Shown: positions 37,067 to 46,254, counted from the stretch's first letter. The stretch is DNA of 64,000 bases from Corynebacterium sp. J010B-136 (GCF_002967075.1 NZ_PUGE01000001.1:248001-312000), one strand, 5' to 3'. Numbers and translations: made by a program. Notes: generated from the letters alone by a model not told the origin.

Positions 37067-38191
37067 ATGAACGGACAACAAATAATAAAACTCTTCTACA
37101 CCAGCGGAATACCCATCCTCCGCGACGTTTACGAGTGCTCCCCACACGACCTCGCCGGCGACCTGATGTCACTGAATACGGCACGCAAATACACTCGTCT
37201 AGCCACAGTATTCTTCGGCCCCGCTGACTCGCCCAAAGTACAGCGCGACTCGGTCGCGCTTGCCGAAGCTCGGCAATTAAGCCTTGAATATTTAGAAATG
37301 GTCAACAAGCACGCCAAAAAACTCAACACCCGCGGCGCCGCGTGGAAACTGCGTGCAGAACTAATCGCGTTTGAGGGCACCTTCGAAGAAGTCGAAGCCT
37401 ACGCCAAGAAACGCGTCACCGAAGAAGGCGGCGACAAACCCAAACAACGCGGCGTGCGCGTAGGCCGTGCTATCGACGGCCTCCGCACCATCTCTATCAC
37501 TGACACCCAACGCCGCATTACCGATTTAGAAAAGACGCTTGATGCTGGCATCAAGCACGATGAGGACCAACCACGCTCCGAAGCTTTACTCGAGCCCTTC
37601 TGGGGCCTCGTCGAAGGAAACGGCACCGGCCTCATCAAGCCGGAATACCGCACCGTTATCGCTATCGGCCTCGATGACTTCGCGAAAGTCAGCTGCGGCA
37701 AAGGCGAGGAAGTCATCATCGGTCTCTCCGATGGCACCACCATGACCGGCGCAGAATTTATCAACGCCGCGATGGAAGGTGCTTTGGGTGACAAGCTCTA
37801 CGTTGGGCTTTTCCACCCCACCGCTGGACCCGTGAATCTCTACGAAGCGCGGTTCGCATCGGACAAGCTGCGTATCCTAGCCATGGCAGAGAACCTGGTA
37901 TGCCCCTGGCCAGACTGCAACGTGCCCGCCGATAGGTGCCAGGTCCACCACATCGACGCCCACAAACATGGCGGGCACACCAAGCCATCGAATCTGACGA
38001 TGTTGTGTAAGTATCACAACGGCGTCAACGACGACGATGACCCGAGTAATCCCGGGGCACAGAAAAGAAAACGACCGAGCCGTGGCAGAATGCGGCGCCA
38101 CCGCGGCAAAGTCCGCCTGCACACCCCAGGCGGAAAACTTGTGGGCAACACGCACCACGTAAGCAGCATGGGAGCGATGAACCTCATCTAA
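37067..38191 (+). CDS. HNH endonuclease domain protein (DUF222-like)
   Basis: A 374-residue protein with a C-terminal HNH nuclease motif: paired Cys in CPWPDCNVPADRCQVHHID (about residues 284-302), then HGGHTKPSNLTMLCKYHN (about 305-323), giving the H-N-H residues and a CxxC-type zinc site. The N-terminal 250 residues are the variable helical region typical of actinobacterial DUF222/HNH proteins, which are abundant and of unclear function. The last 55 residues are very basic, suited to DNA binding. I chose the ATG at 37067 over an upstream TTG at 37040. The gene stands alone, behind a pair of DnaA boxes and ahead of two terminator hairpins. Confidence 0.82.
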   Translation: MNGQQIIKLFYTSGIPILRDVYECSPHDLAGDLMSLNTARKYTRLATVFFGPADSPKVQRDSVALAEARQLSLEYLEMVNKHAKKLNTRGAAWKLRAELIAFEGTFEEVEAYAKKRVTEEGGDKPKQRGVRVGRAIDGLRTISITDTQRRITDLEKTLDAGIKHDEDQPRSEALLEPFWGLVEGNGTGLIKPEYRTVIAIGLDDFAKVSCGKGEEVIIGLSDGTTMTGAEFINAAMEGALGDKLYVGLFHPTAGPVNLYEARFASDKLRILAMAENLVCPWPDCNVPADRCQVHHIDAHKHGGHTKPSNLTMLCKYHNGVNDDDDPSNPGAQKRKRPSRGRMRRHRGKVRLHTPGGKLVGNTHHVSSMGAMNLI

Positions 38192-38220
38192 AACCAAGGC
38201 GATCCCCGCAGCTAGCAAAA

Positions 38221-38266
38221 GCTAACTAGCCAAACAGGCTGGTTAGCCAATTCGGCGATCCTTTTT
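38221..38266 (+). terminator. Terminator-like hairpin after the HNH gene
   Basis: GCTAACTAGCC (38221-38231) pairs with GGCTGGTTAGC (38237-38247) with one G-T pair and a 5-nt loop; CTTTTT follows at 38261-38266 after a short spacer. A perfect palindrome TCAGCACGTGCTGA (38266-38279) abuts it. Confidence 0.5.
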
Positions 38267-38308
38267 CAGCACGTGCTGAACTGGCGTAGCTAGGCGTACC
38301 ACAAAGAA

Positions 38309-38343
38309 AGCTCCGAAGCATTATCGGGAAATGCTTCGGAGCT
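38309..38343 (-). terminator. Rho-independent terminator of the BASS transporter gene
   Basis: AGCTCCGAAGCATT (38309-38322) and AATGCTTCGGAGCT (38330-38343) form a perfect 14-bp stem with a 7-nt loop. On the minus strand it is followed by TTCTTTG. It begins 37 nt past the BASS gene stop. Confidence 0.8.
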
Positions 38344-38379
38344 AGGTGAGTGATAGGGAAATCAGAAGAGGCTTATGAA

Positions 38380-39414
38380 TTAGGCCTTTACAGGTGCGGT
38401 TGCCTTGGCATCGTCAGGCGCTGCAACTGGAACCTGATCCTCAGTTGGGAACCTACGAGCAATAGCAGAGAATACTGCGCCAGTAATGTTGTGCAGCACC
38501 GCAGCACACGCACCAGGAAGCGCAGCTTCGGGAGCAAAGAACTTCGCAGACATACCAGAGGCCAAACCAGCAGATTGGGTACCAATCTCAACCGCCATGG
38601 TGCGATTGTAAGAAGCCGGCATCTTCAGCACCTTGCCTGTGAAGTATCCCAGGACGTAGCCCAGAACATTGTGTAGGAGCACCGCTGCGAAGACGATAAC
38701 ACCCATTTGAACCAGCAGGTCCACGTTATTAGCCACGGTTGGGAAAACCACGCCGCCAATACCGACGATAGAAATCCATGGAAGAACTGGCGCAATGTAG
38801 CCAATCCAACGGTCCAACAGGTAGCGCAACACTAGGCCACCGATTACAGGAACCAGAACAGTTTGGACCAGGCTCAATGCCATTCCAGCACCGTCAACAT
38901 CAGTTTGGGCACCTGCGAGAAGCAGCATCAGAATTGGCGTCATGATTGGCGATACCAATGTAGACACGGAGGTCATCGCAACGGAAAGGGCGACATCGCC
39001 GCGCGCCAGGTAGGTAATCACATTCGACGAAGTACCGCCGGGAACCGACCCAAGCATGAGCAAGCCAACGGTCAACATGGGGTTAAGTCCAAGTACCTTG
39101 GCTACGAACACTGCGGTTAGTGGCATGATGACAAACTGCGCAATAACGCCGATCAAAATTGGCAGCGGGCGTCGCGCAATTTCTTTGAAGTCCGGGATTG
39201 TTAGGGTCAATCCCATACCGAACATGATCACCATCAAAAATTGGTTGATGTAATCACTTAACGGGAGAAACGGTGCTGGGAAAATCCATGCGAGTACAGT
39301 TCCGAGCAAAATAAACACGGGGAAAGCAGTCACTGCAATTGCCGCAGAACGGTCCTCACGCGCACGTTCTTTCGTGGTCATGGATGCTTGTAAGGCATCG
39401 TCTTTTTCAGACAT
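38380..39414 (-). CDS. Bile acid:sodium symporter (BASS) family transporter
   Basis: A 344-residue membrane protein with about nine or ten helices of the BASS/SBF family. PDFKEIARRPLPILIGVIAQ near residue 74, the Na-site stretch LGSVPGGTSSNVITYLARGD near 121, and the C-terminal EIGTQSAGLASGMSAKFF near 272 are the family signatures; the last lies on the crossover helix. Bacterial members carry bile acids, pantothenate, pyruvate or other organic anions with sodium; no neighbour identifies the cargo. It is a single leftward gene with its own terminator and an inverted repeat (39512-39541) about 100 nt upstream of the start. Confidence 0.9.
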   Translation of the reverse strand: MSEKDDALQASMTTKERAREDRSAAIAVTAFPVFILLGTVLAWIFPAPFLPLSDYINQFLMVIMFGMGLTLTIPDFKEIARRPLPILIGVIAQFVIMPLTAVFVAKVLGLNPMLTVGLLMLGSVPGGTSSNVITYLARGDVALSVAMTSVSTLVSPIMTPILMLLLAGAQTDVDGAGMALSLVQTVLVPVIGGLVLRYLLDRWIGYIAPVLPWISIVGIGGVVFPTVANNVDLLVQMGVIVFAAVLLHNVLGYVLGYFTGKVLKMPASYNRTMAVEIGTQSAGLASGMSAKFFAPEAALPGACAAVLHNITGAVFSAIARRFPTEDQVPVAAPDDAKATAPVKA

Positions 39415-39511
39415 AGTGATTGCTCCCAGATAACTAAAGATTTCTGCTTCTTAAAAATTCACCAAAGCCAATAAAAATGGCCTCTGTCCTCTGGGTGGGG
39501 ACATCGTGCAG

Positions 39512-39541
39512 CGCTAAACCGGAATGGTGGGTGGTTTAGCG
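39512..39541. repeat. Inverted repeat upstream of the BASS transporter gene
   Basis: CGCTAAACC and GGTTTAGCG form a perfect 9-bp stem with a 12-nt loop, 98-127 nt upstream of the BASS start and about 110 nt past the end of the ydcF-like gene. It may be an operator or the 3' hairpin of ydcF; no T-tract follows. Confidence 0.4.
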
Positions 39542-39652
39542 TTCTGTGGCTTGAACGAAATTGTAGTGTGAAACAGCGCGGTGGCAAATTCGATTATGAT
39601 CCCGCACACTAGTTTGGGGTCAGTATTGTGCGAAGTTTGCTGAGAAGATTAT

Positions 39653-40129
39653 TCACAAGCTCTTAAAGCGCGCGCGAATTTTGCGCCACACGATGCGTGC
39701 AGCAGAGTGCGGGGTGGCAAGTATTTCACGCGAGTAATTGCGCGCCCGATGCTTCGCTGGAGTAAGCGCGACGTGCATCTTAATGGGAATGTTCAGATGC
39801 CATGCCCACAGCCGCGTGCGCAAACTATGAAATTCATTGGTGACAACGTGCAGCGCCGTGGCGTTGTCAACGACTGCGAAGCAATTTTCTAGATTCTCAT
39901 TGGTGCTAGTAGCTGCTGGTTCTTGCACGATGCGTGCAGGATCGAGCCCATGCTCAATTAAGTAATTGGCCATCGCTGCTGCTTCCCCATCTCCGGAGAC
40001 AATAACTGCGGAATCCGGCATGGTTGCTGCGAGCTTTAGTGCTTTGTTTAAACGCGACACCAATAAGGCCCCGGGCTGACCATTGGTCACCCGGGAACCT
40101 AGTACCACGATAGGATCGGCATGGTGCAT
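39653..40129 (-). CDS. YdcF family protein (DUF218)
   Basis: A 158-residue protein of the YdcF/SanA fold. VVLGSRVTNGQPG (about residues 8-20), VSGDGEAAAMANYLIEHGL (about 44-62) and the family motif PAATSTNENLEN (about 71-82) followed by VVTNEFHSLR are all present. No membrane segment precedes the domain, so unlike many relatives it appears cytoplasmic. Function in the family is uncertain; some bind S-adenosylmethionine or act in envelope metabolism. It starts 11 nt after the purE stop and is probably the last gene of the birA-PH-purK-purE run. Confidence 0.85.
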   Translation of the reverse strand: MHHADPIVVLGSRVTNGQPGALLVSRLNKALKLAATMPDSAVIVSGDGEAAAMANYLIEHGLDPARIVQEPAATSTNENLENCFAVVDNATALHVVTNEFHSLRTRLWAWHLNIPIKMHVALTPAKHRARNYSREILATPHSAARIVWRKIRARFKSL

Positions 40130-40140
40130 GACGCTAGGGT

Positions 40141-40644
40141 CTAGTCCCCCATGAGCTTGGCGCGGAGGTTGGCGTCTTTTTGCTCAACTTCCTTGGCCAT
40201 ATTTTCTTGGTAATCGGCCATGCGCTCAACCAACTCGGAGTACTGCACGCCGAGGATACGGATGGCGAGCAAGCCTGCATTCTTCGCGCCGCCGATAGAC
40301 ACGGTCGCAACCGGAACCCCAGCTGGCATCTGCACGATAGACAGCAAAGAGTCCAGACCGTCCAAGTCCTTCAAGGCACGTGGAATACCAATAACTGGCA
40401 AAGGAGTTGCCGCAGCCACCATGCCTGGTAGGTGCGCTGCCCCACCGGCACAAGCCACAATCACCTTGATGCCGCGGGTGTGGGCCTGCTTGGCGTAATC
40501 CAGCATCTTTTCCGGCGTGCGGTGTGCGGAGACCACGCCCACTTCAAAAGGAATACCGAATTCCGCGAGAACCTCAGCTGCTGGTTCAACGGTTGGCCAA
40601 TCAGAATCGGAGCCCATGATGAGCCCAACTAGCGGTGCAGTCAT
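40141..40644 (-). CDS. purE: N5-carboxyaminoimidazole ribonucleotide mutase
   Basis: A 167-residue class I PurE that moves the carboxyl group of N5-CAIR to carbon 4, the step after PurK in purine synthesis. [18 protein letters not shown] (about residues 9-26), [11 protein letters not shown] (about 38-48, with the catalytic His) and [14 protein letters not shown] (about 64-77) are diagnostic. It follows purK after 30 nt in the same direction. Confidence 0.97.
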   Translation of the reverse strand: MTAPLVGLIMGSDSDWPTVEPAAEVLAEFGIPFEVGVVSAHRTPEKMLDYAKQAHTRGIKVIVACAGGAAHLPGMVAAATPLPVIGIPRALKDLDGLDSLLSIVQMPAGVPVATVSIGGAKNAGLLAIRILGVQYSELVERMADYQENMAKEVEQKDANLRAKLMGD

Positions 40645-40674
40645 TTCTTTCCTTATATATCTTGATACATCTTG

Positions 40675-41919
40675 CTATTTAGCGGACCAGTTATCAGACC
40701 ACGCGGCGTTCACGAGAAAATCCGCAGCCAAGCGCGCATCGCGACGGGTTGCCTCAACGTCCTCACCGGTGAGATTCACGTGGCCAATCTTACGGCCTGG
40801 ACGATGTCCCTTGCCGTAGAGATGGATTTTTACCCGCGGGAAACGGCGCGACACTTCGCGGGCACGCTCACCCATTGGCATCTTTGGGTCTTCGGCAGCG
40901 CCTAAGACATTGGCCATCACGGTAACTGGAGCAAGCGTGGAAGTATCGCCCAGTGGCTCATCCATGACCGCGCGCAGGTGCTGCTCGAATTGCGAGGTCA
41001 CCGAGCCATCCTGGGTCCAGTGGCCAGTATTGTGCGGGCGCATTGCCAGTTCATTCACCGCGATGTCTTCCGCACCAGACTCATCCGCAAAAGCAAAGAG
41101 TTCCACCGCAAGCACGCCGGTAACGCCCAGTTCGCTAGCAATTTTCTCCCCCAACGCCTCAGCGCGTTGCTGCAGCTGCGGGTTCACACCTGGCGCCGGC
41201 GCGACAGCTTCCGCGCACACGCCGTTGCGCTGCACAGACTCAGTCAGTGGCCAAGTCGCAACTTCTCCCGAGGGAGTCCGCGCGACCAGCACGGAAAGCT
41301 CGCGGACCAGCGCAACTTTTTCCTCAGCCATCAAGGCCACGCCGCGGCGCGAAAGGTCAGAGACCAAAGCAGTCAGCTCAGATTCATCATTTGGAAACCA
41401 CACGCCTTTGCCGTCGTAGCCACCCCGGCGCGCTTTCAGGCAGACTTGCCCGGACGTCAAAGTCCAAAAATCGTATGCATCCTGGGCAGATTCAATCGGT
41501 GCAAAGCGCGGCACGGGTGCTCCCAGCTCCGAGAGGCGCTCGCGCATAACTAATTTATCTTGGGCATTAATCAGCGCAGCAGGTTGTGGCTGCACGTTGT
41601 AGCCGGCATCGATCAGCGCGGTGAGGTGCTCATTAGGCACGTGCTCATGGTCAAAAGTGACAGCGGTGGCACCGTCGACGGCTTTCAGCAAGTCGTCGTA
41701 GTTGGTGTAATCACCAAGCACTACATCCGCGCATACTTGTGCTGCAGAGGCGTCGCGCGCGCCGGCGAGTAGGCGCAGCGATTGGCCGAGCTCAATGGCG
41801 GCGGTTTGCATCATGCGAGCTAGCTGGCCATCACCAATAACGGCGATAACCGGCATGCCGGGAACATGTGCTTGAGGGTTTCCGTCTGGGTTTCCTGCTT
41901 GTTCACTCACGCGTTTCAT
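40675..41919 (-). CDS. purK: N5-carboxyaminoimidazole ribonucleotide synthase
   Basis: A 414-residue ATP-grasp enzyme that carboxylates AIR with bicarbonate and ATP. VIGDGQLARMM (about residues 28-38) is the N-terminal signature; VTFDHEHVP near 90, KARRGGYDGKGVWF near 165 (ATP-binding loop), and NELAMRPHNTGHWTQDG near 305 (metal and substrate residues) follow. The N-terminal 25 residues are longer than usual; a start at the later ATG of MPVIAVIGDG would also be possible. It lies 60 nt after the PH-domain gene. Confidence 0.97.
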   Translation of the reverse strand: MKRVSEQAGNPDGNPQAHVPGMPVIAVIGDGQLARMMQTAAIELGQSLRLLAGARDASAAQVCADVVLGDYTNYDDLLKAVDGATAVTFDHEHVPNEHLTALIDAGYNVQPQPAALINAQDKLVMRERLSELGAPVPRFAPIESAQDAYDFWTLTSGQVCLKARRGGYDGKGVWFPNDESELTALVSDLSRRGVALMAEEKVALVRELSVLVARTPSGEVATWPLTESVQRNGVCAEAVAPAPGVNPQLQQRAEALGEKIASELGVTGVLAVELFAFADESGAEDIAVNELAMRPHNTGHWTQDGSVTSQFEQHLRAVMDEPLGDTSTLAPVTVMANVLGAAEDPKMPMGERAREVSRRFPRVKIHLYGKGHRPGRKIGHVNLTGEDVEATRRDARLAADFLVNAAWSDNWSAK

Positions 41920-41979
41920 AATAGCGGCAAGGCTCTAAAAAGCCGTGTTCGGCTCTGTATCCTCCCCCGTAAGCCCTCA

Positions 41980-42462
41980 CTATCGCCAGATAGGAGAGGC
42001 GAGTTCAGACAGTTGCTGATTGAGCAGCTTTTCGATGCGCTTCGTTTTCGGCACATCCGGGAAATGGATCGCGCGGTCATAGCCACGGATGGCTAAAGAG
42101 ATTCCGCCGCGGCGGCGGCGCACGCCGACGATATCGTGCAAAGGAATCGAATCCGTTTGACCTTGCAGAGTCGGGGCGCGGGCGATGACGCGCTGGTTGG
42201 TGATGATAAATCGCTTGCGGCGCAGGCGCGTCACCGGCAGCACAAAGCGCCACAGCGAAAGCCCTGCCCATAGTGCCACCACAGCATTGCGCAAAGCGAC
42301 GTCTAATCCTTGGTTGTTGACTTGAACGTCTAGCCAGCCAATGGCGATCCAGCAGATGCCGGTAATGAGGATTAATTCCAGTACTGGCCACAGCAAAGCG
42401 CGATAGGGCGCGGTGACGTCGACATGTTTGACCTCACCGCGTCCCATTTTCACTATGCTCAT
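41980..42462 (-). CDS. Membrane-anchored PH domain protein
   Basis: A 160-residue protein with two membrane helices (about residues 25-47 and 57-77) followed by a bacterial PH domain of the YdbS/bPH_2 type: RRKRFIITNQRVIARAPTL is the typical opening strand pattern, then DSIPLHDIVGVRRRRGGISL. Such proteins are membrane-anchored with the PH domain in the cytoplasm, role unknown. The placement between birA and purK recurs in corynebacteria as far as I recall. It follows birA after 18 nt. Confidence 0.85.
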   Translation of the reverse strand: MSIVKMGRGEVKHVDVTAPYRALLWPVLELILITGICWIAIGWLDVQVNNQGLDVALRNAVVALWAGLSLWRFVLPVTRLRRKRFIITNQRVIARAPTLQGQTDSIPLHDIVGVRRRRGGISLAIRGYDRAIHFPDVPKTKRIEKLLNQQLSELASPIWR

Positions 42463-42480
42463 GGGCGTTTATCTTACTAG

Positions 42481-43296
42481 TTAGCGGTTATCAGGGCGAA
42501 GATGAATCACATCGCCTGCGGAGTAGTATTCGCCACCGACGTTGATTCGCCCGTCATCGGCCACACCTAAAACTTCTCCGTAGATGTTGCCGCCGGGGGC
42601 TTCAAGTCGCACATTCATGCCTATCGATGCAGAGACCTTCCTATAGTCCTGCATCATCTGCGGGTCATTGCGCTCCCATTGTGCAAGGCGCGTGCGCAAT
42701 GCGCGCAGCAAGGAAATCGTAAGCTCCGTGCGATCGGTTTCCAGTCCTTCCAGCGCCAAGGAGGTGGCATTGTCTATCGGTAACTGCTCCTTAGTTAAAG
42801 ACACGTTGAGCCCCATACCCAAAATCACCCGGGCGGCAGGGCCACTGCCAGCAGCAGAAGTACCGAAAGCACTTCCTTGCGCAGCGCTTGATGCCCCGCC
42901 GACCGGTCCGGCCTCGCTTAAGATGCCGCACAGTTTCTTGCCGTCGATGTGCACATCATTCGGCCACTTCAAGCGTGCGCCGTCGACGATATCGGTCACG
43001 GCCAAGCCCGCAGCCAAAGGCAAAAGACCTAAGCGCTCTAAAGAAGTAGGCAACAAAGCTACTGACTGAATAGTTTGTGTCCGCGCTGGCGCGGACCACA
43101 CACGGCCCAAGCGGCCCTTGCCCGATACTTGTTCATCGGCAAGCAGCACTTGGCCGTGCACCACGGTTTCCGCCTGCATTAAATCAGTATTGGTCGAGCC
43201 GGTTTGCGCCACGTGCTCAATTGCTGGATACAAACCTGTATCGACAAGCTCGGCGCGAATTCTTTCGAGATCCAAAGTGTCAGTGCGACTATCCAT
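42481..43296 (-). CDS. birA: Biotin--[acetyl-CoA-carboxylase] ligase
   Basis: A 271-residue biotin protein ligase without the N-terminal repressor domain. QTGSTNTDLM (about residues 30-39), GKGRLGRVW (about 59-67, the biotinyl-AMP loop) and LKWPNDVHIDGKKLCGIL (about 112-129, catalytic Lys) are diagnostic. A Ser/Ala/Gly-rich insertion (about 133-155) precedes ILGMGLNVS. It charges the biotin carrier of the acyl-CoA and pyruvate carboxylases; the DtsR-type carboxylase genes lie 7 kb away, separated by the trehalose block. First gene of the leftward run ending with ydcF. Confidence 0.96.
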   Translation of the reverse strand: MDSRTDTLDLERIRAELVDTGLYPAIEHVAQTGSTNTDLMQAETVVHGQVLLADEQVSGKGRLGRVWSAPARTQTIQSVALLPTSLERLGLLPLAAGLAVTDIVDGARLKWPNDVHIDGKKLCGILSEAGPVGGASSAAQGSAFGTSAAGSGPAARVILGMGLNVSLTKEQLPIDNATSLALEGLETDRTELTISLLRALRTRLAQWERNDPQMMQDYRKVSASIGMNVRLEAPGGNIYGEVLGVADDGRINVGGEYYSAGDVIHLRPDNR

Positions 43297-43457
43297 GCGT
43301 CAAGCATACGTGCATCGACAAGCACACTGGATCGAGAAACTTCACCCCACGCTTACCCCCGTGGCGGGGGAAATTCCCTAAAACCTACCGTTTGGTAGTG
43401 CCTATATCTTAGGGTGATTTTAATTGGTGTTCCACTAAAGAAAAGGTAGCAACCGTT

Positions 43458-44750
43458 ATGAAGAAGTCCATCTTCCGCTCAACTCGCACCGGCGTGGTAG
43501 TCACCACCGCTGTTGCAGCGTTGGCTCTTTCTGCATGTTCCTCTGATTCTTCAACAGATTCCGCATCCGATAATGGCGAGGATGCTGCAGCTTCCGACGA
43601 CTCCAGTTCTGAAGGTCGCGGTCCGATTACCTTCGCCATGGGTAAAAATGACACGGATAAGCTCATTCCGATCATCGAAAAGTGGAATGAAGAACACCCT
43701 GATGAAGAAGTCACTTTGTCGGAGCTCGCGGGTGAAGCTGACGCGCAGCGCGAAACCCTCGTGCAGTCCCTGCAGGCTGGCAACTCTGACTACGACGTCA
43801 TGGCCTTGGACGTTATTTGGACCGCCGACTTTGCTGCGAACCAATGGCTTGCACCGCTAGAAGGTGACTTGGAAGTTGATACCTCCGAGCTACTCGAAGC
43901 AACCGTAGAATCTGCAACCTATAACGACACCCTCTACGCGCTTCCGCAAAACACCAACGGCCAGTTGCTCTTCCGCAACACCGAGTTGGCACCAGATGAG
44001 GTTTCTACCTTTGATGAGCTCGCTTCTGCGTGTGAAGCACTCGAAGAGGGCACCGCATGTTTGACCACGCAGCTTAAGCAGTACGAAGGCCTCACCGTGA
44101 ACACCATTGGCTTCATGGAAGGCTGGGGCGGCAAGGTCCTGGATGAAGACGGCAACGTCACCGTTGACTCCGATGAGGCCAAGGCTGGCCTGCAGGCTCT
44201 CGTCGACGCATACGAGGATGGCACCATCTCTCGTGAGTCCACCGCGGCAACCGAGGAAGAGACCAACTTGACCTTTACCGAAGGCGATTCCGCTTTCGCT
44301 ATCAACTGGCCTTACATGTACACCAATGCTGAGGAAGCTGAAGCAACCGCAGGCAAGGTCGAAGTACAGCCACTAGTTGGCAAGGACGGCGTTGGTGTTT
44401 CCACCTTGGGTGGCTACAACAACGGCATCAACATCAACTCGGAGAACAAGGCCACGGCGCGCGATTTCATCGAGTTCGTCATCAATGAAGAAAACCAGAC
44501 CTCCTTTGCGGAAGCTTCCTTCCCACCGGTTCTGGCTTCTATCTATGATGATGAGTCCCTCATTGAGCAGTTCCCATACCTGCCAGCGCTGAAGGAATCT
44601 TTGAAAAACGCTTCTCCACGTCCGGTTTCCCCGTTCTACCCAGCTATTTCTAAGGCTATCCAGGATAACGCTTACGCAGCGCTTACCGATGGCAAGTCTG
44701 TCGACGACGCCACCGCCGACATGAAGACGGCAATCGAGTCCGCTTCTTAA
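43458..44750 (+). CDS. tusE: Trehalose/maltose-type ABC transporter binding lipoprotein
   Basis: A 430-residue family-1 solute-binding protein. The signal peptide ends in lipobox LSAC (Cys27), followed by an Asp/Ser-rich linker. The mature part has the sugar-binder layout: GPITFAMGKNDTDKLIPIIEKW (in part, near residue 55), MALDVIWTADFAANQWLAPL (about 115-134) and GGYNNGININSENKATARDF near 316. It is closest in context to TusE of the C. glutamicum trehalose importer. The permease genes are separated from it by dadA on the opposite strand, so it has its own promoter and two strong 3' hairpins. A small inverted repeat CTACC-GTTT-GGTAG lies upstream (43385-43398). Confidence 0.85.
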   Translation: MKKSIFRSTRTGVVVTTAVAALALSACSSDSSTDSASDNGEDAAASDDSSSEGRGPITFAMGKNDTDKLIPIIEKWNEEHPDEEVTLSELAGEADAQRETLVQSLQAGNSDYDVMALDVIWTADFAANQWLAPLEGDLEVDTSELLEATVESATYNDTLYALPQNTNGQLLFRNTELAPDEVSTFDELASACEALEEGTACLTTQLKQYEGLTVNTIGFMEGWGGKVLDEDGNVTVDSDEAKAGLQALVDAYEDGTISRESTAATEEETNLTFTEGDSAFAINWPYMYTNAEEAEATAGKVEVQPLVGKDGVGVSTLGGYNNGININSENKATARDFIEFVINEENQTSFAEASFPPVLASIYDDESLIEQFPYLPALKESLKNASPRPVSPFYPAISKAIQDNAYAALTDGKSVDDATADMKTAIESAS

Positions 44751-44759
44751 GGCAAAGTA

Positions 44760-44858
44760 CTGCGCGCAAATACGCTTAACGCTTTTGCGCGCAGCCTTCA
44801 GAGGCGAGCACAAAAGCTCCTCTCCCCGACTTACATTTGGTCAGGGAGAGGAGCTTTT
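44760..44858. terminator. Two hairpins between tusE and dadA, the second a bidirectional terminator
   Basis: CTGCGCGCAAA / TTTGCGCGCAG (44760-44794) is an 11-bp stem. It is followed by AAAAGCTCCTCTCCC / GGGAGAGGAGCTTTT (44812-44826 and 44844-44858), a perfect 15-bp stem with a T-run on both strands. The second serves both tusE and the convergent dadA gene. Confidence 0.85.
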
Positions 44859-44881
44859 TATCTGTAGTTAATTGTTAGCTA

Positions 44882-46138
44882 TTACTTCTTGAAAGGATTA
44901 ACTGCGGTGAGGTTCTTGCGCAGCGGATCCATAGGCTTAATGATGTCGTTGGTGACACCGGTGTCAATCAGCTCTGCCAGGTACTTACCGGTTGCAGGGC
45001 CCAGGACAACGCCCCACATGCCGTGTCCACCGGCAACAAAGACGTTCTTGGACTTGGTTTCACCAATCAGAGATAGTCCGTCTGGGGTCACTGGGCGCGA
45101 GCCTACCCACTCATCTTGACGGTCATCCAGGTCAACGTCGCGGAAGGCAACGCGGGAGTTGTTGACGATGGATTCGATACGACGTGGGATCAACGGATCG
45201 TCTGGGTCGCGGAATTCCATGGTTCCGGCGATACGGAAGCGGCCCTGGTAAGGAGTACATGCAATACGCTGCTGTGGCAGGTAGACCGAGTGCTTGATGG
45301 GCTCTGGGGTAGCTACAGAGAAGGAGTAGCCGCGGCCAGCTTGCACTGGCACCTTCACGCCGTGGTCACGGACCAGGTCGGATAGCCATGCACCGGAAGC
45401 AACGACAACCTTGTCGGCTTCTTCGCGGGTGCCGTCAGCGTAAACTACTGCTGCCTTAGCGCCGCCTTCGACAGATTCGACGGTCTTTCCGGTAACAACC
45501 TCGCCGCCGCGGTCGGTCACGGCCTTAGCGATTGCTTCAACGTATGGGCCAGGCTCAATAAAGCGCTGGCCTTCGAGGCGGTAAACAGCCTGGATTTCAT
45601 CCGAGAGAATTGGAACCATGGACTGTGGATCTTCCACGCGGTTGATCTCAACTTCCTGGCCATAGCGAATAGCGCCAGCAATTTCTTTAAAGAAGCCGCG
45701 AGAATCTGGCTCAGACTTAAAACCAATGACAAATGGGCCCTTGTGGGACGTTGCATCCACGCCTCCGAGTTCTAGCTCGTCGAAGGCATCGAGAGCGACC
45801 TTGTCGATCGGTGTGAGCTTTTCCATCGTCTTATCCCACGCCGAGTCAGAGGCATGTGCCATGAACTGCGCTAGGAATGACCACAAGCGAACATCGACTT
45901 TAAATGGCATCGATAGTGCAGCATCTGGGTCTAACAGCAAAGACGGAGCCTGTCCCCACAGGCCGCTTTCTGCCAGTGGAATGGTTTTAGCCGGCGCTAA
46001 CCAGCCTGCATTGCCCCATGATGAACCAGCTGCAACGCCCTTGCGGTCAACAACCTTGACGTCATAGCCACGTTCTTGCAAATGCCAAGCGGTTGCCAAA
46101 CCAACCATGCCCGCACCCACGATAATTGCCCGTGCCAC
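44882..46138 (-). CDS. dadA: D-amino acid dehydrogenase
   Basis: A 418-residue FAD enzyme of the DAO family that oxidatively deaminates D-amino acids and passes electrons to the respiratory chain. The N-terminal IIVGAGMVGLATAWHLQERG is the FAD-binding motif; AAGSSWGNAGWLAPAKTIPL near 42 and VQAGRGYSFSV near 300 are typical DadA elements, and FVAGGHGMWGVVLGPATGKY near 375 closes the FAD site. The start is read as GTG at 46138 just after AGGAGG; a longer in-frame start at 46213 adds 25 unlikely residues. It sits opposite to and between the two parts of the tus block. Several GTGAG repeats lie upstream. Confidence 0.9.
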   Translation of the reverse strand: MARAIIVGAGMVGLATAWHLQERGYDVKVVDRKGVAAGSSWGNAGWLAPAKTIPLAESGLWGQAPSLLLDPDAALSMPFKVDVRLWSFLAQFMAHASDSAWDKTMEKLTPIDKVALDAFDELELGGVDATSHKGPFVIGFKSEPDSRGFFKEIAGAIRYGQEVEINRVEDPQSMVPILSDEIQAVYRLEGQRFIEPGPYVEAIAKAVTDRGGEVVTGKTVESVEGGAKAAVVYADGTREEADKVVVASGAWLSDLVRDHGVKVPVQAGRGYSFSVATPEPIKHSVYLPQQRIACTPYQGRFRIAGTMEFRDPDDPLIPRRIESIVNNSRVAFRDVDLDDRQDEWVGSRPVTPDGLSLIGETKSKNVFVAGGHGMWGVVLGPATGKYLAELIDTGVTNDIIKPMDPLRKNLTAVNPFKK

Positions 46139-46190
46139 ATATCCTCCTTGAAAAGTTGTGAGGCTTTCTTTTCTATACCCCAACAGAAAT

Positions 46191-46254
46191 GTGAGCTGTA
46201 ACTCACCCACCAATTATGCAACCTAACATCACCTAGTGACTATTTGGGTGAGTT
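46191..46254. promoter_or_regulatory. Cluster of three GTGAG elements between dadA and tusF
   Basis: GTGAG (46191-46195) and CTCAC (46202-46206) form an inverted pair with a 6-nt spacer. A larger inverted repeat AACTCACCCA (46200-46209) / TGGGTGAGTT (46245-46254) is perfect over ten bases. It is 53-116 nt upstream of the dadA start and probably binds a regulator of dadA or of the tusF promoter. Confidence 0.4.

Noticed and set aside
46189-46207. GlxR (CRP-type) site in the dadA/tusF spacer
   Set aside because: The half-sites TGTGA and TCAC are separated by eight bases rather than the six of the TGTGA-N6-TCACA consensus.
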